NCBI GenBank assembly: GCA_034359265.1
Contig: CP136891.1
Span: 46,554,001 to 46,618,000, forward strand
From: Canna indica
Taxonomy: Eukaryota; Streptophyta; Magnoliopsida; Zingiberales; Cannaceae
Length of the DNA: 64,000 bases
Direction: 5' to 3'
Of this stretch, positions 30,542 to 41,656 are shown in pieces. A program made the position numbers and the translations under genes. The notes under the pieces were generated by a model that had not been told where the DNA came from, made no database searches, and saw nothing but the letters and a program-made list of their open reading frames with translations. Positions within the stretch are counted from its first letter, which is position 1. The number at the start of each line of letters is the position of its first letter.

Positions 30542-32700
30542 AACAAATCAAGCGAGAAAAGGATACTCCTACGATATGATTAGGCACGAGTACGTCCGCC
30601 TGTTTTAGCACAAACCCGATATCTTTGAATCGTTTAAGGAGTATGAAGGTGAAGTTAAAGAAATATATTGGAAAAAGTATTATAGACCTTCAATTGGATC
30701 GAGACAGAGAATACTTATCCACTAAATTTGTGAATTATCTCGAAGACAATAAGATTGTCTATGTATGGACCCCTCCTGACACAATGATGTGTTTGAAAGG
30801 AGGAATCACACCTTATTGGATATGAATTGATCCATACTTAGCTTCCATCTCTTTTTAGAGGATAAGCTATTGTAGCGGCCATAATTTTGTTTGTCTCTGA
30901 TACACTATATAAGATATGGAATGATAAGAAATCGAGTCTGAGACATCTCGTGATTTGAGGTTGCCTAGCGTATGACAAACTTGACCAGGTGCAAAATTTT
31001 GAGGAATACCCTTAAAAGTGTTTTGGGTATCAGGTTCTTTAACTGAACAAAAGGAGTTTTGTCACCATTTTTTAGAAAGGGAGTTTGTCGAGGAAAGTGG
31101 GAGTGGAAGATGTGTTGAACTTGGTGAAGTTCAGCAACCACGAATAAATTCGCGACAACTAGTGGAAAGTTCATAGGTTAAACCAATCCATGTAATTATT
31201 ACTTCCCATCACTCTTCTAGGAGACTACGTAGAGTTCCCAAGTGATGATATCTAGCCATAGGGTATGACCTAAATTCAGACAATCCACGATCTCTTAATG
31301 GTCAAATGTATTGACACCATGCAGTAGCATTAGGTAAATCCAAACTGGATGCAAACCAAGTGTGAACTTTGGTTGATTGGCTCTAAAAGGATGACTCCTA
31401 TAGGGTGCAAATGGATCTTTAGGAAAGATCAGAGCAGCTGGCAAGATGTGGATTTATAAGGTCAGACTGGTTGTGAATAAGATCTAACCTAGACAATAGG
31501 TTGTCTGCAATAAGATATTCTATCCAGTTTCAACGCTCAAGTCCATCAGGATATTGCTAGCCATAAGTGCATGCTATGAATACGAGATATGACTAGTGGG
31601 TGTCTAGACTGCGCTCTTCCATTATGAAGAAGTCTATATGACATAGTCAGAGGAGTTCGTATTCGATTGGACCGAGTAAGGTATGCAAGCTGCAAAGGTC
31701 CATTTATAGACTACAGCTAGCATCGAAGAGTTGAAACATCCATTTTTGATGAGATAGTCAAATGGTTTTGATTTTATCAAAAATGTGGATGAACCTTGTG
31801 TAGACATGGTGTTTAGTGGGAGTGTAGTCATATTATATGACATACTTGTGGGAAAAGTGTTCTCAGGCTCCAGTTTCAATTCCCATACTGATTCTCTATG
31901 GTACATCTGGGAAAGGCCTCTTGTATGCTTGACATTAGGATCTATATGGATAGGTCTAAAAGGATGTCTGGTTACCCCAACCCATGTATGTTGATACAAT
32001 GCTAAAAGAATTTTAGCATCGAAGTCTGTAAAAGAGGTTACTTGTCTAAGAGTGATTGCATCAGTCTTTCTAAGATGATGTCTGCTAAGACACCTGACAA
32101 GAGATAAAAGATGAGTGAGATCCATTATACTTTGGAAGTGGGATCCACCATGCGATGCTTTGCACTTAGCTTGATATTGCTTATACCTTAGAGGTATCTA
32201 GCAGATTTCAAGAAAAACCCTGGAGAATAACATTGAAAAGCAAATGGAGAACTCTCTCAGGCACTTGAGATGGATGAGAGGTGTTTTATACGATAAAGAA
32301 ATCATATGATGGTATGAGGATACCTTTAATGGTGGTGCAGTAAGCAAGAAAATGTTTCTAGCTAGGTACTGTAATCGGTATGGTGACTAAGGCTTTGTGC
32401 TTTGCTACTTACTTTGCAGCTTAGGATAGCACCAGATAAAGAAGTTTATCATTCAGTAGGAGTTGTTCATGGGGTTGCCAGTTCAGCATCGGTATTATAT
32501 GACAATACTAGGACTGTTGCTCAAAGTTAAGGAACTAACATCCTGTGAAAATCATTGCTTCTCTTAAAAGGCGATATCACCTCGTTGTTGGAAAGTGGTG
32601 ATAACTGAAAGACATTGATGTAGATTAAACTGATTACCTTAGCAGTAGATTCGATCGCCACTGAAATTTGGTATATAAATACTAGGTTGATTGGCTAAAG
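30542..32700 (+). pseudogene. Copia B integrase, reverse transcriptase and RNase H remnants
   Basis: Integrase resemblance is seen in LDRDREYLSTKFVNYLEDNKIV with WTPPDT (about 30692-30780). RT resemblance is seen in GANGSLGKIRAAGKMWIYKVRLV (about 31398-31475) and LKSIRILLAISACYEYEI (about 31540-31590). Later short matches include IRIYMDRSKRMSGYP (about 31935-31975), with RNase H-like pieces up to about 32600. None of the catalytic motifs remains intact, and stops are frequent in every frame. The minus-strand ORF at 31634-32125 is a shadow. Confidence 0.72.
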
Positions 32701-32714
32701 TGCAAGTGGGAGAT

Positions 32715-34851
32715 TGAAATGAATAGTATCCTTGAGCTAATCACATGTTGAAGTGTTTAGGGACTATTCATGGGTAATCAACTTAATAAGGCAATCTTTT
32801 CATCAAAATGCTGCATCTTTATTCATAAAGATTGTGATGAATCCCATGAACCCGGATAACTGATTCCGAGACAATGATGAGTTCATGCCAATGAGACTTG
32901 GAATCCAAATGCTCATGTTCTAAATGTTCCTAGTCGTAGGATGACCAATTAGGGGATCGGTGACTCCGAATAGGCTAGTGAACTTGGTACACTCCCTATA
33001 CGATAAGGGGTAGTTGATCTCATAGTTACCTATAAGTCGTCATTAATGTACAAGTGCAGGTGCTCATTAGGGAATGAGTTCATTGAACGAGCCTGCACGA
33101 GGAACACAAAATAAAATCTTTACATGAGTGTTAATAGGATGTTCCTCGGGTGATAGTAGGTGCAAACAGTCCTTGGACATGAGGTTGTCATGATTACCTT
33201 GTGAGTGACGACCTATTACGTTGGTTCTATCCCTATGTGGCCCTCAACGTCATGTGTCGAGTATTACTAGGCATGGGGAAGCATTCATGAAGGTAGGTGA
33301 GCAACCAATATGGAATCAGTTACTCATAGTAAGAGGAGATAATGTCCTATGTGTCCCTACAAGGGTCGACTCGGGAATCTCTGGCCAGAGTAGACATGAA
33401 AGTCAGGAAGATATTTTTGACGTTTCATTATTGAGACGACATCTTGGCGGGTGGAATACATATGAATCGATATTAGGGTTTGACACTTCTTGCGTACCCT
33501 AGCCGACTTCAGGACATTGTAGCCAAGGGACTTAGTTGCACGGTAACTAATCATTGAATGGCGTTTGATCCCCTGTAGATTGAACCTCACACTATCCAGA
33601 TAGTCATGACACGTTGTTAGGCGTCAATCTTGACTTGTGAGTGGAGTCTCTCACAACCACACTAAAGGGGTTTTAGTGGTGGCTCGTAAGATTCAAATGG
33701 AAGTCATTCTATCGGATGCGACTCTCCGTTATGCACAACTCACTGCTGACTTAGTGTAGGGCCCAATCGGTCACACGCAACAGGCTAACCTCATAATGGA
33801 CCTTATGACTAAAGTCCGTATGTGGCACTATATGTCTATTAGCATGGACATGCTGCAACACGATCATGGATCTCATTTACGCACATGATAGGAAAGATGT
33901 TTCCTAAAGGAATGAATACGCGAGAAAGGAGTTCCTCGATAACCTTAATTTGTAGGGCATCCCTAAATTGTAGGGATTGACACGTGATAAATCCTAATCA
34001 ATAAGAATTTAATTTATAGAGATAAATTTATATTTATATTTAGTTGGATTTAATTAATTCGAATTAACTATAAATTCATTAAATATAAATTATTATTTTG
34101 GAGGCAAGCCTTAGAATTTTGAATACCGAGGAGAGGATTTTAAAGGGGGGCTAGGTCTACCAAGGTGGCAACTTATGCCTCTTATAAATAGATAGCCTAA
34201 CCTCCTTCAAGGGGGTTAAGAAAATTGGTTACTCATCGTGGAGAAGGTTTGGGGTTAAGCAAATTGGTTACTCATCGTGGAGAAGGTTTAGGATTTCATT
34301 CTTAAGAGACTTCTTGAAGAGAAAAGCTTCAAGAACTCATCTTCATCTCCTTGGGTGGTCGGCCATCTAAAGCTTCATTCTATGGTCTTGTGAAGTCGAT
34401 TGAAGGTCTCTTCCTCTTGGGTGTATCATCTACTTCATCTTCTTGGAGGAGTCCAAGAAGGACAGCGAGGTATTCCTTCATCTTCCTCCTCGTTCCGTAG
34501 TTTTCTCATCCCCTCTTTCTCCCTTTTGGTGCTGGTTCCTGGTGGAAGAGCCGAGTTCACCTTGGTGCATTTCGGGGTTGAGATTGCCTCTTCGTTGAGC
34601 CACAACGAGTCTTCGTGTTCGCTGCCCCCTTGTTGCGAGGCGCTTGGTGTGGACTTTTCTTGGAGGATGTACGTATGTGCGTCTTGAAACGGGGATAGGA
34701 GCAGCCCATACCATCCGTAGTATAAGGTAAATCTTCTCCTTCTACTCGTTGATTGAATTCCTTAAAGATTGCTAAAGTTGATCGTTGGTTTAGGAATATT
34801 TTGAATTTTTAAATTATTTTTTTCGCCGTGCTTCTTCTTCCTATATCAACA
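32715..34851 (+). repeat. 3' LTR of copia B (2.14 kb)
   Basis: It starts TGAAATGAATAGTATCC right after a purine-rich tract (gcaagtgggaga) and ends TATATCAACA at 34851. The last 0.75 kb, absent from the 5' copy, is GC-richer and includes a duplicated segment of about 36-40 bp at 34212-34290 (ttggttactcatcgtggaga twice). The ORF at 34400-34687 lies inside the LTR and is not a gene. Confidence 0.88.
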
Positions 34852-37590
34852 CAATCATATTTGATAAAGATACATGTATTATTAAAGACAAGCACTCAGG
34901 ATATGTGTTGATTAATATCAACATGACTTACAACAGAATGTTTCCATTGAAAGTTTCAAGCATAGAGAATTTTGTTTTTGCTGCTTGTGGAATGGATGAC
35001 TCAAAGCTATGACATCTACGATTTGGACATCTTATCATTAAGGGGCTGAAATTGTTAAGTGAAAAAGGTATGGTTTTTTGACTACCAAAAATTGATTCTA
35101 TTGAATTATGTGAATGATGCATATATGCATTTATGGGAAACAAACTAGAAAGTCCTTTCCCATTGAAAAGGCTTGGAGGGCTTCAAAGTGTCTTGAGTTA
35201 ACACATGCTGATTTATGTGGGCCTATGCAAACTACATCTTTAGGTGGAAGTCGATATTTTTTACTGTTTAGTGATGACTATAGTCGCATGAGCTAGGTTT
35301 ATTTTTTGGAAAACAAGTCAGAAATATTTTAGAAATTCAAGCATTTTAAAGCTAAGGTTGAGAAGCAAAACAGTTGTTATATTAATGTTTTTCGCACTGA
35401 TAGAGGTGGAGAATTCTTGTCTACAGAATTTAATCATTTTTGTGAAGCTAATGACATTCATATGGAATTGACAACTCCTTACACTCCGGAGCAAAACGAC
35501 ATTGCCGAGCAGAAGAATCGAACTGTGGTTGAAATGACAAGAAGCATGCTGCAAACAAAAAACCTTCCAAATCAATTCTAGGCTGAAGCTGTGGCAACAT
35601 CAGTCTATTTATTGGACCTCTCTCCCACAAGGGTTGTCATGAATCAAATTCCATTTGAAGCTTGGCATGGAAGAAAACCATCTATAAGTCACTTAAGAAT
35701 CTTTGGGTGTATTGCTTATGCTTTGGTAAATCCTCAATTTTGTCATAAGTTCGATGAAAAATTTGAAAGATGTATTTTTATTGGTTATTGTGCACAATCC
35801 AAAGCATATAAATTATATAACCCTTTGAGTGATAAGTTTTTAATTAGAAGGGATGTAGTATTTGATGAAAATGCAAGCTGGAATTGGGGTGAGAGTGATG
35901 AAAAGATGCAGCAACAAGTTCATCAATGGAATCTCTTCAAATGAAAGCCGAGGACCAGTTCCTATAGGTTCATTAGCTGGTTCCTCAATGAGTTCTCCAA
36001 GCTCATCATCCTTGCCATCACCAAATCAAAGCTCTTCATCCACTCCCAAAGTGTCATCGGATGAGACACCATGCACCTAGGAAGTTTAGGTCCCTAAGAG
36101 ACATATATGAATCTTGCCAATTTGCTCTTATTATTTCAAATCCCCTACCTATGAAGGAGCAGCCGCAAAGGAAGAATGACAAAGAGCAATGAAGAAGGAG
36201 TTGATAGCAATTGAAAAGAATGGAACATGAGAGATGGTGGACTTACCAAGAGACAAAAACTCGACTTGTGGCAAAAGGGTATTCACAGCAACATGATATT
36301 GATTTTGAAGAAAAAATTTCTCCGGTAGCTCGTTTCGAAACTGTGAGAATAGTTTTAGCATTGGCTGCACAATTACAATGGCTTGTTTATCAATTTGACA
36401 TCAAGTCAGCCCTTTTGAATGGAGATTTGCATGAAGAAGTTTATGTAACTTAACTAGAAGGTTTCATAATTGAAGACAAAGAGTCAAAGATGTACAAGTT
36501 GAGAAATGCATTGTATGGATTAAAGCAGGCTCCTTGGGCATGGTATAACAAAATTGATGGATACTTTCAGCAAAATGGATTCTTGAGTAGTGAAAATGAG
36601 CCCACTCTCTACATAAAGAAGAAAGGTAAAAATGATTTCATCATTATTTGTCTTTATGTCAATGATATCATCTATACAAGCTCCTCTAGTTCTCTTGTTG
36701 CTGAACTTAAATCAAGTATGATCCATGAGTTTGAAATGTCAGACATGGGTTTATTGCATTATTTTCTTGGCCTTGAAGTTCAACAAGTAGAAGACGGAAT
36801 TTTTATTTCCCAAAGAAAATATGCGAATGATCTTCTTAATAAATTTGACATGCTCAATTGTAAACCAGCAGCTACACCTATGAATATCAATGAAAAATTA
36901 CAGCGTGAGGATAAGGTAGAGATGGCTGATGTCGAAAGATTTAGAAGCTTAGTTGGAGGATTAATTTATTTAACCCACACTCAACCCGATATTGCATTTT
37001 TTGTTGGTGTGATTTCCAGGTTTATGCAACATCCTTCAAAGCTTCATTTTGGAGCAGCAAAGCAAGTCATGCGTTACATCGCTGGAACTATGGATTATGG
37101 GATTTGGTACTCAAAAGTTTTCAATTTCAAGTTATGTGGGTTTACAGACAGCGATTGGGCTAGTTCGTTGGATGATAGGCAAAGCATTTTGGCAAATGTT
37201 TTTACTCTTGGATCGAGCTCAAAGAAGCAAGCTACAACATCATTGTCTTCCTCAGAAGCTGAATATATTGCAACCACTTTAGCAGCTTGTCAAGCCATTT
37301 GGTTAAGAAGAATATTAGCAAAACTTCAACAAAGTCAAGAAGGAGCAACAGAGATATTTTGTGACAACAAAGTAACAATCTTCATGACAAAAAAATCCAA
37401 TTTATCATAGCAGAACAAAGCATATTGACATTCGCTTTCATTTTATTCGTGATTTGGTTACAAAGGATGAGATTACACTTAAGTATTGCAACACAAATGA
37501 CCAATTGGCTGATGTGCTTACCAAGGCTTTACCAAAAGAAAAATTTATCTATTTCAGATATTTGCTTGGTGTCAGCAACTTTGAATCAAG
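34852..37590 (+). pseudogene. Copia A pol: integrase, reverse transcriptase, RNase H (broken)
   Basis: The sequence resumes immediately after the copia B insertion, preserving the reading register across the TSD. The GAG-pre-integrase is at about 34990-35070. The integrase core has LTHADLCGPMQTTSLGG (about 35195) and TPYTPEQNDIAEQKNR (about 35474-35521), and the integrase tail YLLDLSPTRV is at about 35610. The RT region has [18 protein letters not shown] (about 36335) and [18 protein letters not shown]. The YxDD box reads YVND (about 36655), losing one catalytic aspartate. RNase H has TDSDWASSLDDRQS and SSSEAEYIATTLAACQAIWL (about 37144-37300). A long open segment remains at 36490-37410, but stops elsewhere make the whole non-functional. 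Confidence 0.9.
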
Positions 37591-37596
37591 GGGGAG

Positions 37597-37943
37597 TGTT
37601 AAAGAATGATTCAAAGTTAGTGGTGGAATTTATCTCCCTATACTTTTGGAGTGCTAAACATGGATGCTAATCTATGTAGTGGATTTAATGGGTTTATGAA
37701 TGTAGTGTGTTTGAAGTAGTCTATGTAGTAGGCTTAGTGAGTTTAGTGTTTATCTTAAAACAGTTTTAGTGGCTGTAGTTGCATTAGTTGCAGTTGTGCT
37801 TGTCTATCACGTTTTTCATTGTAAGCCTATAAATAAGTATTTCTTTTGTTTCTAATCATCAAAAACATTCTAGATTCTTTTCTACAACCCATGTTCTTAC
37901 TTTTACCTTAATTATTGCGTGTGTTTCTACTCTACCTTCTACA
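37597..37943 (+). repeat. 3' LTR of copia A
   Basis: 347 bp, TGTTAAAG...TTCTACA, matching the 5' LTR along its length with substitutions and a few indels. It is preceded by a polypurine tract. Confidence 0.9.
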
Positions 37944-38255
37944 ATCACCTGATAGCGAAGCGTATGACAACTTCACCACCTTCCACACCACCACCTCCGA
38001 TACGCCATTTAATTAATTAACCATTACCGAATCTTGTTGATGTCAATTGAATTGAACATAGGAATTAATGAATTGCCAGCGACGACAGGGACCGACTTGA
38101 TAATGAGGGACACGACGATCAAGAACTGGGTGGGGCCGGAGAAGCACTAGGTAGTGGCGCTTCACGTCGGAGCCTACTGCTCGATGGTGTACCGCTGCAA
38201 CATCATTGGTTACCAGGGTACGCTCTACGTGCACTCTCAGGTTCTTCTAGGTGTG
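37944..38255 (+). pseudogene. Pectinesterase fragment, part 2
   Basis: Right after the copia A 3' LTR, EAYDNFTTFHTTTS resembles the family's DGxTTFxSATF block. It is followed at about 38100-38250 by RDTTIKNWVGPEKH and VALHVGAYCSMVYRCNIIGYQGTLYVHSQ. In pectin methylesterases this is the RDITFENTAGP...HQAVALRV region and the block with GYQDTLYVHS. The catalytic aspartate of GYQDTLY is replaced by glycine (GYQGTLY). A stop separates the two blocks and the region between them is degraded. Possible intron sequence begins after VHSQ (cag/gttctt). Confidence 0.78.
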
Positions 38256-38523
38256 GTTTCTGCTTATAAAAGGAAAATAAAAAAAAAATGGTTTCTCTTA
38301 TTATCAAAACTGAACACATTTTGTAGAGCAATTAAGAACATATATATGGACATTAGTTTAATGATTTAATTAATTAATTAGGCTACCAGGAAAGACATTT
38401 GCAAAGCAGCGACATATTTGGCTAACCAGAGCTAGTGAGGTCGATCGATAACAAAGTATTTAAGAGTCATTCTTGCAAAGGTGCTAATTACTTAATTAAT
38501 TATATCCTCAGCATCTTTTCTAA
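38256..38523. other. No recognisable gene; possible pectinesterase intron
   Basis: AT-rich sequence after the pectinesterase block, up to the Pack-MULE target duplication. No further pectinesterase motif (for example the DFIFG block) is seen before the Pack-MULE begins. Confidence 0.45.
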
Positions 38524-38532
38524 TTAAAATAA

Positions 38533-39079
38533 GGGCTAATTGACGTATCTAACCTAAATTATAATTCTTTTCAAAAATCTAGCTCATTCTTTAATTTGTA
38601 TCAATTACATTTCGAATTATTGAATTGATATCAATTCTAGCCCGATGTCAAATACCTATTAATGCCACTGTTAGGTGCTGACGTGACATCTGACTTAACA
38701 TATTAAAAAAATATTTTTTATTAATCACTTTGTCACGCTAGCATTTAGTTACCTATTTTATAAAATAAAAAAACTATTTTTTAACTTACCCTCCATTGCC
38801 GCGTCAACTATTAAAAAATTATTTTTTTAAAAAGTAATTAGAATCATCACCCAGTATCCCTGGACGCAGTTTGGATCATCAACGCAACGCCGCGACCTGC
38901 GCCCGAGCGCAGCCACCGCTGCCCTGGTTGGTGAGCCGCACTGCCGCCATCGCCTCCCGTACAGCGGCCACCGCTGCATAGGCTGCAGCAGCTGTGGTCG
39001 CCGTCACCACAATGGCGTGCTTGCTCTACTCCACCCTGGTGTCGGCATTTTGCGACCTCCTAAAACTCCACCTTTTCTT
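38533..39079 (+). repeat. Pack-MULE left long inverted repeat
   Basis: The outer 350 bp are AT-rich; the inner 200 bp are GC-rich (cgcccgagcgcagccaccgc region). All are mirrored at 40110-40589. The inner arm contains a short open frame starting MACLLYST that is also present, inverted, in the other arm. Confidence 0.88.
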
Positions 39080-39302
39080 CTCGACCCTGGCCTCGCCGGC
39101 GGCGTAAGTTCTGGTCTCCTTGGTCTCCTTGTTGTTGCTGCTCGAGTGCTGCCGCAACCACCGGGTTGCCCGACTCATTTCTCCGCCGCCAAAACCTTGT
39201 TAATTCCTTGGGGAAATGAAATCAGTGGACCGAGTTTTCGCCCGACGCATCATGTGACTCCGCTTTGTTCTAATCCTCTTTTTAACTTCTCTGGTGTTTG
39301 CA
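39080..39302 (+). other. Probable captured YABBY intron sequence
   Basis: Non-coding sequence ending in a pyrimidine-rich tract and ggtgtttgcag, a good 3' splice site directly before the YABBY exon. It is most simply the 3' part of the intron captured with that exon, though part may be of other origin. Confidence 0.45.
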
Positions 39303-39440
39303 GGTGTGTGTTCCCTACACAAGTCTCTTCAAGATCGTGACTGTACGATGCGGCCACTGCATGAACCTGCTCTCCGTCAACATGCGGGGTCTTCCTCTTC
39401 CTACCGCCAACCAGCTCCATCTCAGCCATACCTGCAGCGT
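39303..39440 (+). pseudogene. YABBY transcription factor, C2C2 zinc-finger exon fragment
   Basis: After the splice-acceptor-like gtttgcag the sequence encodes [20 protein letters not shown] followed by [20 protein letters not shown]. This is the second half of the YABBY C2C2 zinc finger, with the Cys-Gly-His-Cys pair and the family's [13 protein letters not shown] signature. YABBY proteins set abaxial organ identity in leaves and flowers. The YABBY HMG-like domain is absent, and the reading frame runs into unrelated sequence after about 39440. This is therefore a transduplicated exon, not a gene. Confidence 0.85.
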
Positions 39441-39550
39441 CCACCACCGCTCCGAATTCCAATTCAACAGTCGCATACTGACATATCAAACTCTTATTTA
39501 AGCTCAAGAAGAATAACGAAGGAATGAGGCAATCAGCTGGTACGACAAAA

Positions 39551-40036
39551 ATGCCTTCTACCATGAGATTTCAGAGCTCGTCTTCCCCACTTCCCGCCCT
39601 CCTCCTCTCCTCCCTCAACCTTATCCTCATCGTCCTCGCCTCCGCCTCCTTCGCCCCGGTCTTCATCCTCAAGACCTGCCCCACCTCCTTCGGCTGGCCC
39701 CTCTTCGCCGTCTCCTCCACCACCGCCGTCTCCTCCCTCTTCGGCTTCTTCTCCCAGCTCACCCACCTCTGCTCCTCGCCCACGTGTGCTTCGTCCTCGC
39801 GTCCTGCGTCGGGTAGGCCCTCAGCTTCCTCGCCCTCTTCCTTCGGTCCGAGCCCAGCTTGCAACTGCTGGCCTCGGCGAGGAGCAGGAGGGAGCAGCGG
39901 GTGTTGCTGAGGGTGGAGGAGGCACTGCTGCTGGGCATGTTCCTGGTGCAGTCGCTGGTGTTGGTCTCCGCTTGCATGTTGCAGCGGTGGTGGGCGCGGC
40001 AGTACGAAGAGGTGGTGATAATGACAAGGTTTTGAA
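39551..40036 (+). pseudogene. Plant multi-span membrane protein fragment (unnamed family), frameshifted
   Basis: The ATG at 39551 opens MPSTMRFQSSSSPLPALLLS, followed by LNLILIVLASASFAPVFILK and TSFGWPLFAVSSTTAVSSLF: two hydrophobic helices with exon-like GC content. After a frameshift near 39775 and one stop near 39822, a second open stretch resumes with ALSFLALFLRSEPSLQLLAS, RVEEALLLGMFLVQSLVLVS and RWWARQYEEVV, giving two more hydrophobic segments. The hydrophobicity pattern fits an integral membrane protein of four helices. I do not recognise a named family. The minus-strand ORFs here are shadows of the GC-rich sense strand. Confidence 0.6.
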
Positions 40037-40109
40037 ATGCAAGAACAACATTCTTGCAGAAAGAAAAAGATTAGATTTTACAGTTGCATCTATCTTGATT
40101 GGAGTGAAT

Positions 40110-40589
40110 GAAAGTAAAGGTGGAGTTTTAGGAGGTCGCGAGACGAGATCAGGGTGGAGTAGAGCAAGCACGCCATTGTGGTGACGGCTGCCACAGCTAC
40201 CGCAGCCGGTGCAGCGGTGGCCGCTGCGCGGGAGGTGGTGGCGGCAGTGCGGCTCACCAACCAGGGCAGCGGTGGCTGCGCTCGGGCGCAGGCCACGGCG
40301 TTGATAATCCAAACTGCGTCCAGGGATACGGGGTGATGATTTTAATTATTATTTTTTTAAAAAATAATATTTTAATAGCTGATGCGGCAACGGAAGTAAA
40401 TTTAAAAATAGATGATTAAATGTTGAAATGGCAAAATGATTAATAAAAAAATATTTTTTTAATATTCTGAGTTAGATACCACGTCAGCACGTAATAATGA
40501 TATTGACAGACATCATGTAATTATACAGATTAAAAAATAAATTAAATTTGTGAATAAGATCATATTGAGTTAGATACATCAATTAATCT
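40110..40589 (-). repeat. Pack-MULE right long inverted repeat
   Basis: Reverse complement of 38533-39079 with scattered substitutions and indels. Together the arms would let a read-through transcript fold into a hairpin of nearly 500 bp. Confidence 0.88.
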
Positions 40590-40598
40590 TTAAAATAA

Positions 40599-40792
40599 AA
40601 TAGTTAATTAGAAATGATTGTGTTTATATATACGAAGAATTACTATATATCGATCTAATTAATGGCAACTGATATCTTCTTAACCAGTTGCTTAATATAG
40701 AATGATTCATGCATGACATCAAATTCTGCTAATTGACATTGACTCCAAAATTATTTTGCTCATGTATAGATATTAGGTTGACTTAATTAATG

Positions 40793-40830
<38 letters not shown>

Positions 40831-41283
40831 TTTTCATACGTGGGTTTATCCTAATGCTTCCAAATAATTGGGAAACTTATGCTTATATATTTCGAAATTC
40901 ATTTATGTTCTTATATTAAAGTTCCATGATATATTAAATCTTCTATTTTTGTCATGTTAACAGTTGTATGTATCCCTGTACGTCATGGATGGAATCCTTG
41001 AACTACGCAATCTAGAAAAGATTTGTATACATAGTTTCATTCGTTAGAAGCCATCAAACTACATATACCTTTGTATTATATTATTATTAAAATCATATGA
41101 ACTTAATCTAAAAATATGTAAAATTAAACAAAATTATTAAGTTCTTATATCAAATTATTATGAAACCCATGATCAAATGGAATTTTAACTAATGATCATA
41201 CGTTATAACACATACAAGCTTAAGGTATTTAATTAGTTTGAAAAGAAATATGTAATTAATTATTAGTGAAATTTGTTTAATGT
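40599..41283. other. AT-rich region with (TA)n microsatellite, no gene seen
   Basis: Holds a (TA)n tract at about 40796-40827 and otherwise featureless AT-rich sequence. Confidence 0.5.
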
Positions 41284-41656
41284 TTGCCTTATATAGCTTT
41301 GATACAACATGCGAAGAGATTCTTCATGGAGTACTCCAATTATATGATGCACACACAAAGTGAGCCCTTTCCAAGCAGTCCACTTCTGATCCATTCAAAA
41401 GCACTGCCGACCATCACCCTCTCTTCCAATAACAAGCAATGTTGCATCAAATGCACATTGCACAAGATCCCGGTCACGCCATTACTCATTATTATCATTA
41501 TGATACAAATGTTGACGACGCTCGTCGAACAAATTAAACCACGACAATGATGACGGCGACGACGAAGGAGATAAGATAGAGGATAGTTCAAAATTAGAAC
41601 TAAAACAAGTGAGATACGTACGGCAGGACTACAGTGGTAGCAGGTGTCGAGGAGAC
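41284..41656 (+). other. Possible gene fragment of unknown identity, cut by an LTR element
   Basis: Composition becomes more exon-like here. One frame is open for 88 codons (41284-41550). In another frame an acidic stretch (NDDGDDEGDKIEDSSKLELK, about 41545-41605) continues to the LTR element at 41657 and appears to resume at 44795. No family is recognised, and it may not be coding. Confidence 0.25.

Larger units (their letters stand above)
24672..34851 (+). mobile_element. Ty1/copia retrotransposon B, nested in copia A
   Basis: The element is flanked by the perfect 5-bp duplication CAATC (24667-24671 and 34852-34856), which lies inside the pol coding sequence of copia A. The 3' LTR (32715-34851) is about 2.14 kb. 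The 5' LTR is represented only by its first 1.39 kb, after which internal gag-like sequence follows directly, so the LTR end, the PBS and the gag start are deleted. Pol is extremely decayed. A CACTA element (27013-30541) is inserted in the integrase region. Confidence 0.9.
23096..37943 (+). mobile_element. Ty1/copia retrotransposon A (host of a nested insertion)
   Basis: Two LTRs of 346-347 bp (23096-23441 and 37597-37943) start TGTT and end TCTACA. The flanks are atcat and atcac, a probable 5-bp duplication with one change. A primer-binding site complementary to initiator methionine tRNA follows the 5' LTR, and a G-rich polypurine tract (ggggga, about 37590-37595) precedes the 3' LTR. Gag-protease lies at 23490-24671, and the remaining pol resumes at 34852 after the 10.2-kb insertion of copia B. 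Without the insertion the element would be about 4.7 kb. Both LTRs have diverged and pol has stops, so it is an old, dead copy. Confidence 0.92.
38533..40589. mobile_element. Pack-MULE carrying YABBY and membrane-protein gene fragments
   Basis: The ends are GGGCTAATTGACGTATCTAA (38533) and, on the opposite strand, AGATTAATTGATGTATCTAA (40589). They belong to inverted repeats of about 547 and 480 bp. Both sides are flanked by the 9-bp sequence TTAAAATAA (38524-38532 and 40590-40598), the duplication length of Mutator-like elements. No MURA transposase is present. The unique interior (39080-40109) holds exon-like GC-rich sequence from at least two unrelated host genes. The TSD is AT-only, so chance similarity cannot be fully excluded, but its length and position fit exactly. 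Confidence 0.88.

Noticed and set aside
31634..32125. 163-codon minus-strand ORF
   Set aside because: Antisense of degenerate copia B RT/RNase H; plus-strand matches to copia pol explain the region.
34400..34714. ORFs on both strands near the end of the copia B 3' LTR
   Set aside because: Inside an LTR, no family resemblance, overlapping opposite frames.
39821..40312. 163-codon minus-strand ORF in the Pack-MULE
   Set aside because: Crosses the border between captured sequence and TIR, and opposes the frame with membrane-protein features.
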